DNA of 64,000 nt, from the NCBI GenBank assembly GCA_965237485.1, contig CBDEFQ010000006.1, forward strand, positions 744,001-808,000. Direction: 5' to 3'. The notes below the pieces were generated by a model. It searched no databases, had not been told where the DNA came from, and worked only from the letters and a program-made list of their open reading frames with translations. Position numbers and translations under genes: made by a program. Of the stretch, positions 47,796-56,986 are shown one piece after another. Source of the DNA: JAAELZ01 sp965237485. Lineage in GTDB: Bacteria; Pseudomonadota; Gammaproteobacteria; Arenicellales; Poriferihabitantaceae. Positions within the stretch are counted from its first letter, which is position 1, and each line of letters starts with the position of its first letter.

Positions 47796-49189
47796 GAGTT
47801 ATGCCTGAAAGTGGTGTATGGAGTAGTTGACTAAAAGCGGCGTATCGGGATGAGTTGAGTTTACAACAACTTAAACTTCCACAGACATACGCCACTATGA
47901 AACAGAATAAAATTATTTCCTTTGAAAAGCCAGGGCAAAGCATCGATCCGCTGCAAGAATTGATTCGCAATGGCGCCAGGCAACTCATTCAAACCGCGGT
48001 CGAGAGTGAGTTATCTGAACTGCTGTATCGCAATTGTGACAAAGTCTCAGATTCAGGACACGCTGGTGTCGTTCGTAACGGCTATTTGCCAGAACGTGAA
48101 CTGCAAACCGGGATCGGCCCAGTCAAAGTACGTATCCCCAAGGTGCGCTCCCGCACTGGAGTACCGATCACCTTTCGATCTGCTTTAGTGCCGCCGTATG
48201 TGCGTAAAACGAGAACACTGGAAGCGGCCTTGCCTTGGCTGTATCTCAAGGGTGTCAGCACTGGAGAAATGGGGGATGCACTGAGCGTGCTAGTGGGTCA
48301 ATCAGCGACTGGGTTATCATCAAGCACAGTGAGTAAGCTCAAAGCAACGTGGTCTCAGGAGTACAAGGATTGGAATAGAGAAGGTTTAGATCGAGATCGA
48401 TGGGTTTATCTATGGGCGGACGGGATACACAGCGGCCTGCGCGGCGATGAGGGCCGACTCTGTGCCTTAGTTGTCATCGGAGTGAATGAGCGCGGTCACA
48501 AGAAATTACTGGCGATTGAAGACGGTGAGCGAGAGTCTACGCAGAGTTGGCGAGAGGTGTTGTTGGCACTCAAGGAGCGAGGCCTGAATCAACCAGAGCG
48601 GGGCATCGGTGATGGTGCTTTAGGCTTTTGGAATGCCCTGGAAGAAGTCTATCCTGGCACTAAACATCAACGGTGTTGGGTGCATAAAACGGCCAACGTG
48701 CTGAACAAGCTGCCTAAATCGGTGCAGCCCAAAGCAAAAGCAGCTCTGCATAACATTTGGCAGGAAGAAACCAAAGAAGCGGCGCAAAGCGCCTATCAAT
48801 TATTCATTAAAACCTGTCAAGACAAGTATCCAAAAGCCACGCAGTGCTTGGAAAAAGATCGCGAAGAGTTAATGACGTTCTACTCGTTCCCTGCCAAGCA
48901 CTGGATGAGCATACGTACTACGAATCCAATTGAATCAACATTCGCGACTATCCGACACCGTACCAAACGATGCAAGGGATGTCTTAGCCGTGATGGCATG
49001 TTAAGTATGATGTTCAAGCTGGGTCAGTGCGCAGAGAAAAAGTGGAACCGAATACGCGGGTTCGCCTATCTAGCAAAAGTGATTCAAGGGGTTCCATTTA
49101 AAGATGGAATAGAGCAAACTAATGACTACTCAGATCAAACCGAGGCCGCTTGAAGAAAATGCCTCATACACCAGATTCGGGCATAACTC
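47796..49189 (+). mobile_element. IS256-like element, copy 2 (1394 bp)
   Basis: It has the same ends and length as 35147-36540. The 9-base duplication CTCTAGAAA lies at 47787-47795 and 49190-49198. It is inserted in the lipoyl domain of lpd in the same direction as the operon. Confidence 0.94.
47855..49153 (+). CDS. IS256-family transposase (copy 2)
   Basis: This 432-residue transposase differs from copy 1 at a few residues (AALPWLYL versus AALSWLYL, and QPERGIG versus QPELGIG). All D, D and E segments are present. Confidence 0.93.
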   Translation: MSLQQLKLPQTYATMKQNKIISFEKPGQSIDPLQELIRNGARQLIQTAVESELSELLYRNCDKVSDSGHAGVVRNGYLPERELQTGIGPVKVRIPKVRSRTGVPITFRSALVPPYVRKTRTLEAALPWLYLKGVSTGEMGDALSVLVGQSATGLSSSTVSKLKATWSQEYKDWNREGLDRDRWVYLWADGIHSGLRGDEGRLCALVVIGVNERGHKKLLAIEDGERESTQSWREVLLALKERGLNQPERGIGDGALGFWNALEEVYPGTKHQRCWVHKTANVLNKLPKSVQPKAKAALHNIWQEETKEAAQSAYQLFIKTCQDKYPKATQCLEKDREELMTFYSFPAKHWMSIRTTNPIESTFATIRHRTKRCKGCLSRDGMLSMMFKLGQCAEKKWNRIRGFAYLAKVIQGVPFKDGIEQTNDYSDQTEAA

Positions 49190-50837
49190 CTCTAGAAAGT
49201 GACAAAGCTACTTATGGATGTTCCGTCTCCCTTGGCAGGCACAGTCGATAACATTTTGGTAAAAGTAGGTGACGAAATTAAGCAAGGTGATGCAATAGTT
49301 GAATTGTCAACTCAAGACCCTAGCAGCGACTCACCGGCTAACACGGACACCCCCAACGAGAGCCAGAGCGCGGCAGAAACAGAAATTACCTCCACCGCGA
49401 GCATTCCAGAAGATGCTCCTGAATCTGCGGTCGATGTTGCCGTCATTGGCTCTGGCCCTGGGGGTTATACAGCAGCATTTAGAGCAGCCGATCTAGGGCT
49501 TAAAACTGTACTCATTGAGCGTTATCCAGACTTGGGCGGCGTATGCCTTAATGTGGGTTGTATCCCATCAAAAGCATTGCTACACAGCGCAAAGGTGATT
49601 GACGAAGCCAAAGATTCAAGTCAGTTGGGTTTACACTTTGGCGACCCTAAAGTTGATCTCGAGGCGCTTGGGGCCTGGAAAAACAAATTGGTTGGCGGCT
49701 TAACTGGCGGGTTAAAAAAGCTTGCCAAGCAAAGAAATGTTGAAGTTATTCAAGGCTTTGCTCAATTTACTTCTACGCACTCTCTCGATATAACGCACGA
49801 AAGCACAACTCAGAGTTTAGACTTTAAGCACGCCATTGTTGCAGCAGGCTCCACTTCGGTAAAAATATCTGGGTTTCCACATGATGACCCAAGACTCATT
49901 GACTCCACCGGCGCGTTAATGCTGGATAAGATACCAAAGAAGCTGCTTATTATTGGCGGCGGCATTATTGGCCTTGAAATGGCGACGGTTTATCATGCGC
50001 TGGGCAGTGAAATTAGTGTTGTAGAAATGATGGATCGATTAATTGCTGGTGCCGACCCTGATTTGGTGCGCCCCCTACACAGGCGCATTTCAAAGCAATA
50101 TGAAGCCATTTGGTTAAATACTAAAGTAACCGCGATTAAAGCGCAGAAATCTGGCCTAAAAGTAGAATTTGAAGGCGATAAGGCTCCGCAATCAGCCGTG
50201 TTCGATAAGGTACTGGTTGCTGTTGGGCGTTCGCCAAATGGCCAAGTGGTTAAGCCTCAAGCGGCGGGCATACAAATGTCAGAAGGCGGATTTATAGAGG
50301 TGGACGATCAAGGTCGCACCAATGTGCCGCACATATTTGCTATCGGCGATCTAGTTGGTCAACCAATGCTAGCCCACAAAGCAGTTCATGAAGGTAAAGT
50401 GGCCGCTGAAGTGATCGCTGGACTGTCCAGTGGATTTGATAACCGAAAAATTCCTTCAGTAGCCTATACTGACCCAGAGATAGCGTGGGTAGGTTTAACC
50501 GAGACCGAAGCCGAGGAAAACAATATCGATGTCGGCATTGGTAAGTTTCCCTGGGCCGCAAGTGGTAGATCATTAAGCCTCAATAGAAATGAAGGCGTAA
50601 CAAAAATACTGTTCGACAAAGAGACTGATCGAATTGTTGGTTGCGGTATAGTTGGCCCAAATGCGGGCGACTTAATCGCCGAAGCCACCCTCGCTATTGA
50701 AATGGGTGCAGATGCCCAAGACTTAGGCCTCACGATTCACCCACACCCAACTTTATCCGAGACCATCGGCTTCGCTGCCGAAGCATTTGAAGGCACCATC
50801 ACCGATTTATATATGCCGAAAAAGAAGGCTTAAACCC

Positions 50838-50927
50838 ATGCTTTATAGCAAGGGCTATGCCTTAGAAGACACGCATAAACCTGTTTTGCTTATATTGCAT
50901 GGCCTGTTTGGTTCATCAACCAACTGG
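50838..50927 (+). pseudogene. Alpha/beta hydrolase, 5' end only
   Basis: The 30 codons after lpd read MLYSKGYALEDTHKPVLLIL, then HGLFGSSTNW. HGLFGSS is the oxyanion-hole segment of YbfF-type esterases. The frame is cut at 50928 by the outer IS21 end. The rest of the gene is not found on the other side, so it was deleted. Confidence 0.8.
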
Positions 50928-51818
50928 TGTTGAACAGCGTGCAAAAATGAACAGTTTCGTGGGTGATCAGCGTACAAAACTGAACACCTTTATTGTTAAC
51001 TGTCTCGGAGCCATTAATCCGAGGAAACTGTCAGGTGATTTGTATGCCTATATGTACCAAGATACGACGTTTGTGTTTAGTAGAAGGTCGCAAAGTAAGC
51101 GAGGTGTCGCGTGAATTCAATTTATCACGCACCACTATTTATAAATATTTAAACAACGCGCCAAGCGAACCTGAATATCAGCGGTCGGTGCCAATAGTCT
51201 GTCCGAAGCTGGATAAGTTCAAACCTCAGTTGATCAATTTGCTTGAAGTGGACGCAGCTCGCTCAGTGCGAGAAAGACGTAATGCAGTTCAACTGTATGA
51301 AGAGATTGAGTTGCAAGGGTATCGAGGGGCTTATGACAGCGTTCAACGGTTTGTCAAAGCGTGGAAGGATCACTCGCGGTCATGTATTAAACAAGCATTT
51401 GTGCCATTGGTTTTTGCACCAGGTGAAGCCTGTCAGTTTGATTGGTCACATGAACAAGTCATTCTGGGTGGGTTTGGTGTCAAGATCAAACTAGCCCACT
51501 TTCGTTTATGTCATTCGCGTAAATCATATCTTAGGGCCTATCCCAGAGAAACACAGGAGAGGGTGTTTGATGCACATATTCGGGCGTTTGATTTCTTTGA
51601 GGGCTTACCTCAGAAGATGATATACGATAACTGCATATTTTTACCAACCGTGGCCAGTTAATTTTACGTAGCGAGGCCACCTAATTTTACCAACCGTGGC
51701 CACTGATTTTTATCGAAGCGCGGACACTTTTTCGCTTCCGTAAAATTCCTCCACAGCCTTCTTGCGGTTAACACTATAACCGTTAACCTGCCGTTCTTTT
51801 ATTTGTATTGGAACAGCT

Positions 51819-53366
51819 ATGAAACCCAAGAAGGTCACTATGTTAAAACTCAAAGACATTCTGCGCTTGCACTATGAGGCGCAACTATCCTCCCGTAAAA
51901 TCGCGCTCAGCTTAAACCTGTCACGCAGCGCCGTATCCAAATATCTCGTCAGAGCAACAAATGCCCAATTAAGCTGGCCCCTGCCAGCAGGCATGGATGA
52001 ACAACAGCTGCAGGCGATATTAAAGCCGCCCAAATGCAGAGGCCCTGCCACTGCTTTATTGTGTGAGCCAGACTTTGCACAAATATCAGTTGAACGGTCT
52101 CGTAAAGGGATGACTCGCCAATTACTGTGGGAAGAATACGCCGAGCATCATCCAGTCAACCATTACAGCTATTCTCGCTTCACGGTGTTGTTCGGTCAGT
52201 GGCGCAAGAAGCAAAGAATCTCGATGCGCCAGACTCATATTGCTGGAGATAAACTGTTTGTTGATTATGCTGGTTTAACCTTAGGTATTATTGATGCTCG
52301 TACGGGTGAAGCACGCCCTGCCCAAGTATTCGTTTCAGTGCTCGGAGTCAGTTCCTATACCTACGCCGAGGCCACATGGACACAGAGCTTGCCTGACTGG
52401 ATAGGCTCACACGTTCGCGCCTTTGAATTTTATGGCGGTGTTACTCAAACAGTGGTGCCCGATAACCTCAAGAGTGCTGTTTCTAAAGCCGGTCGTTATG
52501 ACCCCGAACTCAACCCCAGCTATGCACAATTAGCCGCCTATTACGGTGTGGCGGTGATGCCTGCCAGACCTTATAAGCCTAAGGATAAATCTAAAGCCGA
52601 GGTGGGCGTACAGATTGTCGAACGCTGGATCATGATGCGGCTGCGCAAGCTGCAATTGTTTAGTTTGGATGAGGCTAATCAAGCTATTCGAGGATTGCTA
52701 GATGATCTAAACAATCGCCCCTTTAAACAACGCCCGGGTTCTCGCCGCTCACAGTTTGAATCAATTGATAAGCCTGCTCTTAAATCATTGCCTGGCACGC
52801 CTTATAGCTATCGCCATGTAGTAAAAGCACGGGCGCACATCGATTATCACGTTAGCTATGATGGACATCATTACTCGGTTCCCTATCAATTGCGCGGCGA
52901 GGCAGTAATGTTACACGTGGGCGAGCACTGTATTGATGTGTTCTACCAAGGCAAGGGTGTCGCGCAACATCCGCGAGCAATGGGCCAAGGCGGACACACA
53001 ACCCATGTCGCTCACATGCCTAAAGCTCATGCTAAACACCAAGAGTGGACGCTTGGTCGGTTTCTTAATTGGGCAAGTCAGGTCGGTGCGGCGACAGAGC
53101 GCGTGGTGCGTTATCAATTAGAAAATCGCCCCCATCCAGAACATGGTTATCGTGCTTGTTTGGGCATTCTTAACCTTGCCAAGAAATACGGCAAGACGCG
53201 TTTAGAGAATGCCTGTTTACGCGCAGAGAAGATTGGCGGCCTGCATTACAAACACCTTGCATCAATACTACAAACCCGTCTCGACAAGCTACCTACCGAA
53301 CCCGATAAGCAACAGACTTTGCCAAGCACCCATGCCAATGTGCGCGGAGCCGATTACTACCATTAA
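51819..53366 (+). CDS. istA: Nested IS21 IstA transposase
   Basis: This 515-residue transposase has an HTH (SSRKIALSLNLSRSAVSKYL), then D, D and E in KLFVDYAGLT, VVPDNLKSAV and KDKSKAEVGVQ, and the C-terminal Mu-type beta domain (YDGHHYSVPYQL). The frame is intact. Confidence 0.92.
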   Translation: MKPKKVTMLKLKDILRLHYEAQLSSRKIALSLNLSRSAVSKYLVRATNAQLSWPLPAGMDEQQLQAILKPPKCRGPATALLCEPDFAQISVERSRKGMTRQLLWEEYAEHHPVNHYSYSRFTVLFGQWRKKQRISMRQTHIAGDKLFVDYAGLTLGIIDARTGEARPAQVFVSVLGVSSYTYAEATWTQSLPDWIGSHVRAFEFYGGVTQTVVPDNLKSAVSKAGRYDPELNPSYAQLAAYYGVAVMPARPYKPKDKSKAEVGVQIVERWIMMRLRKLQLFSLDEANQAIRGLLDDLNNRPFKQRPGSRRSQFESIDKPALKSLPGTPYSYRHVVKARAHIDYHVSYDGHHYSVPYQLRGEAVMLHVGEHCIDVFYQGKGVAQHPRAMGQGGHTTHVAHMPKAHAKHQEWTLGRFLNWASQVGAATERVVRYQLENRPHPEHGYRACLGILNLAKKYGKTRLENACLRAEKIGGLHYKHLASILQTRLDKLPTEPDKQQTLPSTHANVRGADYYH

Positions 53367-53403
53367 CCCAAACCATTTCATCTATAACCAACAGGAAAAT
53401 ACT

Positions 53404-54149
53404 ATGACTCCACAACAAACCCTTACCCAACTGAATGAATTACGCCTAACGGGCATGGCCGAGCAACTGTGCTATCAGTTCGACCCACCTAACACTTATG
53501 ATGAGCTGGGCTTTATCGAACGACTCAGTTTGCTCGTAAACCACGAGGCCACCGTGCGGGATAACCGCAAAGTCACGCGTTTACTCAAGCAAGCGAAGTT
53601 ACGATATCGCGCCCAAGCAGACGACATCGATTACCGAACTAGACGAGGTTTACACAAAGACACGGTAGCGCAGTTACTGGCCTAGACGGGGTAAACAAAA
53701 GCCGCAATGTCATCATCCAGGGCCCTACAGGCACCGGCAAAACCTTCTTGGCCTGTGTGTTAGGACAAGCGGCTTGTGAGCACGGCATTAGCACAAAATA
53801 TATTCGTGCTAGCCGCTTATTTGAAGCAATGACCTTGAGCCATGGTGATGGCAGTTACACCAAGCTACTGGCACAAATAGCAAAAATCAAACTATTGATT
53901 ATCGATGACTGGGGCTTGGATACACTGACTCAGCAAAACCGTAATGACCGATTAGAAATAATAGAAGATCGCCACGGTAATGGCGCCACCTTAATCACCA
54001 GTCAATTGCCCACACAACATTGGCATGATGCGATTGGTGAAGCCACTTTGGCTGATGCGATTCTGGATCGCTTATTACACAACGCGCACAAAATACAATT
54101 AGAGGGGGAATCGATGAGAAAAATCCAGTCACAACAGAGCAAAGTGTAG
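53404..54149 (+). pseudogene. istB: Nested IS21 istB ATPase, frameshifted
   Basis: The first part (53404-53685) is the N-terminal IstB helper region, ending HKDTVAQLLA. The AAA+ part continues in another frame from about 53690 (LDGVNKSRNVIIQGPTGTGK, then LLIIDDWG) to 54149. A one-base shift near 53683-53690 separates them. IstB is needed for IS21 transposition, so this copy is probably inactive unless frameshifting occurs. Confidence 0.82.
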
Positions 54150-55151
54150 CCACTTTACGTTAAAATCACTTGACCGTTTGAAGGCTTGGTGCAAGTGGCC
54201 ACGCTTCGTAAAATTCGGTGGCCACGGTTGTAAAAATACGCAATAACCCTAAGACCATAGTCAGTGCATTGTTTAAGGGTAAGCGGCGTGAGTTTAATCG
54301 CCGCTTTCTAAGCCGGATGAATCATTATCTGATTGAACCGATTGCCTGTACACCGGCAGCGGGTTGGGAGAAAGGCCAGGTTGAACGTCAGGTCGGTGTT
54401 ATGCGCCAAAGGCTGTTTGTTCCACGGGTGCGCTTTGCTGCTTTAGATGAATTAAACCAATGGCTGGAGCAACGTTGTGCTCGACTTGGTGAACGCCCAC
54501 ACCCGACTGACAAATCAAGACTAATTGATGAAGTGTTTGCCGAGGAGCAGCCGAGCTTACGTCCCGCGATGGTAGCCTTTGATGGATATTATGAGCGTTT
54601 GGCGCGTGTGCATAAAACCTGTGTGGTGCACTACGACCGCAATCAATACTCCGTACCCTGTCGGTATGTTGGCCAAGCTGTTTCTGTTAGAGCCTATGCA
54701 GATAGGATTAAAGTCGTGGTTGACGATGTGGAAGTGACTTCACATGCTCGCTGTTTCGGTCGTCATCAAATGATCTTTGATCCTTGGCATTATCTGCCCG
54801 TACTGGAGATTAAACCTGGCGCATTACGCAAGGGCGCACCGTTTGTTGATTGGGATTTACCCAAGGCGCTGCTAACACTCAAAAAACAGTACCTCAAACG
54901 TGATGGCGGTGACCGAGAGTTTGTACCATTGTTACTATTGATTCACCAGCATGGCTTGGAAACAGTCACGGTGGCCTGTGAGCGGGCATTAGATGCCAAT
55001 GCGACTCAGCTATCAGTCATTACCAATTTGGTGCATCGGTTAACGGAACCTGATTCGGCCCAAGTGATGACAATTACCAATGCGCCTGTATTAGCTGTCC
55101 CCTCGGCAGCGAACGTGACCCGCTATGACCCGCTGTGCGCGGAGGTGAGCC

Positions 55152-55882
55152 ATGCTTGAACTTGTTGATGATCTTAAAGCCCTTAAACTACACGGTATGG
55201 CACCATGCTTACCTGAGTTGATAGATTCACCTCGTTCTAAAGTAACGTTGCAATCTGGGTTAATTAAATTGATGGATGCCGAGCGAACGGACCGAGAAGT
55301 GAGGTGGCTAAATTCCCTCATCACCGTGATTTACAGCAATTTGACTTTACCCAGAGCGAAGTTGAACCCGCGCTCATCGAGGATTTGTCTCAGGCTGACT
55401 ATATGGACAGAGCCCATAACCTCATCTTTGTCGGTGGCACTGGAACAGGCAAAACCCATTTAGCTACGGCCTTAGGCATTAAAGCCATTCATTCAGGTCA
55501 TCGGGTTCGGTTTTACAATGTGGTGGACCTGGTTAATCTGCTGATCAAAGAACAGCAGGATGAGAAGCAGGGGCGGCTAGCACGAATTATGCAACCGTTA
55601 GATGCGGTGATATTCGATGAGCTGGGATATTTACCCTTCCCAGCATCGGGTGGCGCACTATTATTCCACTTGATCAGCAAGCTATACGAGAAAACCTCCA
55701 TCGTGTTTACCACCAAGCTTAATGTCAGTGAATGGGTGCAGGTATTTGGCGACGAGAAAATGACCACGGCTTTGCTCGACAGAGTGACTCATCATTGCTC
55801 AATTATTGAAACGGGTAACGACTCATATCGATTCAAGCAGTCTAGTGCTAAAGCAAAGCTCAAGACTGTCACTAAAAAATAA
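55152..55882 (+). pseudogene. istB: Outer IS21 istB ATPase, frameshifted
   Basis: The N-terminal part starts at 55152 (overlapping istA by 8 bases) and reads to ERTDREVR. The family sequence then jumps in another frame to VAKFPHHRDLQQFDF, with several codons missing near 55300. The AAA+ part has VGGTGTGKTHLATALG and VIFDELGYLPFPASGG to 55882. Confidence 0.83.
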
Positions 55883-56030
55883 CATCGCAAGAAAGCAGGA
55901 TTGATTCATCAACTCAAGTTTCGCTACGCTTCACTTGAGTTGATGATAAAGAAATATTATTGTATTTAATTGTTCAGTTTTACTCGCTGACAGGTGTCCA
56001 GTTTTAAACGCTGATTGACATTAGGGGTGT

Positions 56031-56121
56031 GTAAATTAGGATGCCCAGCACAAGATAAGGAATCCCAACGTAGTTGATCGCACATGATAAACAATATGTT
56101 TCCACTGTTTTGATTGCTCAC
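56031..56121 (-). pseudogene. Sulfatase gene, 5' end only
   Basis: From GTG 56121 (after an AAGG ribosome site) the minus strand reads NILFIMCDQLRWDSLSCAGH and then PNLHTP. This is the N-terminal metal-binding start of alkaline-phosphatase-type sulfatases. It is cut by the outer IS21 end at 56030, before the active-site Cys/Ser motif. It lies opposite the truncated hydrolase on the other side of the IS. Confidence 0.78.
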
Positions 56122-56169
56122 GTTTACACCTTAATTATTTAGAGGTCTCACTTAGCCATTAGATTTAAA

Positions 56170-56898
56170 CTAGTGATGTTTAATATCTGTAATGGTAACC
56201 CAAGAGTGGCGTTTGCCTTTCTTTGTCACTTCCACTTTTAGCGGCATCACTGGTGGATGGTCGCTCACCCAAAGCGAAATTGTCCTTTTTTTATCATTAG
56301 ACCGATACTTAGTGTAACGAGTGGCCTTATAGGTTTTTCGATTAAAATTTAGCGTTTCTTTTATCGGAGCTTGGTAAATATAGTCTAAAGATTTTTTAGC
56401 ACTAACCACTTTAGTCGAACTGTCTTCACTGGCTTCATCCAAGCCTAATACGCGTAAGAATGGGAGTGTATACGCGTCCATTTGGGTGCTGGGGGTGAAT
56501 GCCGTGGTGTTGCCATTGGTGGTTATAGTTTTGTCCTCCCAGTTGACGACGGACTCTCTTATTTGGTCTTGCGCCTCTCCTTTAATTTCCTTAACGCTTT
56601 GCAACCTCAACTCGCCGTCAACCTTTTTGTATTTGATGATCTCAACTACTTTGCCGTCACCAAAAGTTTTGGCCAGCATATTAGGAAATGTTTCTCCGCG
56701 AACGGTTACTGCCCCCGTTTTGTCCTCCGATACTTTAATCACTAATTCACCCGCTACCAGTTTTTTAACCACAACCTCATAGGTGATGGTGTAATTTGGC
56801 ACCTCCAGCGCGATGACCGGAAGGGAAGCCGAAATAACTATACCCGCCAAGGCGGAGCGAACAATACGAGCCAAGCATTTAAAATTGTAATGATTCAT
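56170..56898 (-). CDS. DUF3108 periplasmic protein
   Basis: This 242-residue protein has a signal peptide ending near PVIALE. The mature part, YTITYEVVVKKLVAGELVIK followed by a long beta-rich domain and YTKYRSNDKKRTISLWVSDH, matches the DUF3108 family, which has a lipocalin-like or OMP-assembly-like beta fold and unknown function. It stands next to the AsmA gene in the same direction and may be co-transcribed (88-base gap). Confidence 0.78.
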   Translation of the reverse strand: MNHYNFKCLARIVRSALAGIVISASLPVIALEVPNYTITYEVVVKKLVAGELVIKVSEDKTGAVTVRGETFPNMLAKTFGDGKVVEIIKYKKVDGELRLQSVKEIKGEAQDQIRESVVNWEDKTITTNGNTTAFTPSTQMDAYTLPFLRVLGLDEASEDSSTKVVSAKKSLDYIYQAPIKETLNFNRKTYKATRYTKYRSNDKKRTISLWVSDHPPVMPLKVEVTKKGKRHSWVTITDIKHH

Positions 56899-56986
56899 AT
56901 GTTATTTTGGCTGGGCAGGATGAAAGTAATCACGTTAATAATGTAGAATATTTAAACCACTAAATCAAATACTTATACGCTCGTAT

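Larger units (their letters stand above)
47672..50833 (+). pseudogene. lpd: lpd (PDH E3 with lipoyl domain), IS256-interrupted
   Basis: The 5' part (47672-47795) encodes the start of an N-terminal lipoyl domain, MSEKTTVLVPDIGDFD, up to VTLE. An IS256-like element follows. The 3' part resumes SDKAT but has an extra T at about 49211-49214 before ATGGATGTTCCG, so even IS loss leaves a frameshift. The E3 catalytic part is whole: VIGSGPGGYTAA, the redox disulfide GGVCLNVGCIPSKAL, LLIIGGGIIGLEMA and the C-terminal HPHPTLSE. A start at GTG 49199 or ATG 49214 could give E3 without a working lipoyl domain. If this is the only E3, such expression would be needed. Confidence 0.92.
51632..54242 (+). mobile_element. 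IS21-family element, nested copy (2611 bp)
   Basis: The left end is TGCATATTTTTACCAACCG and the right end in reverse is TGCGTATTTTTACAACCG. Each end has repeated blocks of the TTTTAC..CGTGGCCA type (for example 51640-51740). The 5-base duplication ATAAC lies at 51627-51631 and 54243-54247. It is a different IS21 type from its host. Confidence 0.88.
51044..55159 (+). pseudogene. istA: Outer IS21 istA transposase, split by nested IS
   Basis: The pieces 51044-51631 and 54248-55159 join in frame to about 499 residues. An HTH (VSEVSREFNLSRTTIYKYL) is followed by the catalytic first Asp ACQFDWSHEQ, second Asp KMIYDN and Glu WEKGQVERQ. The nested element sits exactly after the codons for the second Asp and the next Asn (IYDN-PKT). 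Confidence 0.87.
50928..56030 (+). mobile_element. IS21-family element, outer copy, with nested IS
   Basis: The left end is TGTTGAACAGCGTGCAAAAA and the right end in reverse is TGTCAATCAGCGTTTAAAAC. Both carry further internal copies of the CAGCG...AAACTG motif, as in IS21 ends. Without the nested IS and its duplication it measures 2487 bp. No target duplication is visible, and the flanks are two different truncated genes, so the insertion was followed or accompanied by a deletion. Confidence 0.85.

Noticed and set aside
50899..51114. 71-codon frame at the left end of the outer IS21
   Set aside because: It lies over the terminal repeats and istA start. IstA motifs are in the other frame.
51632..51760. 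Repeated blocks (TTTTAC..GTGGCCA) as a possible CRISPR or regulatory array
   Set aside because: The blocks are few, imperfect, at the end of an IS21-type element, and match the opposite end, so they are transposase-binding repeats.
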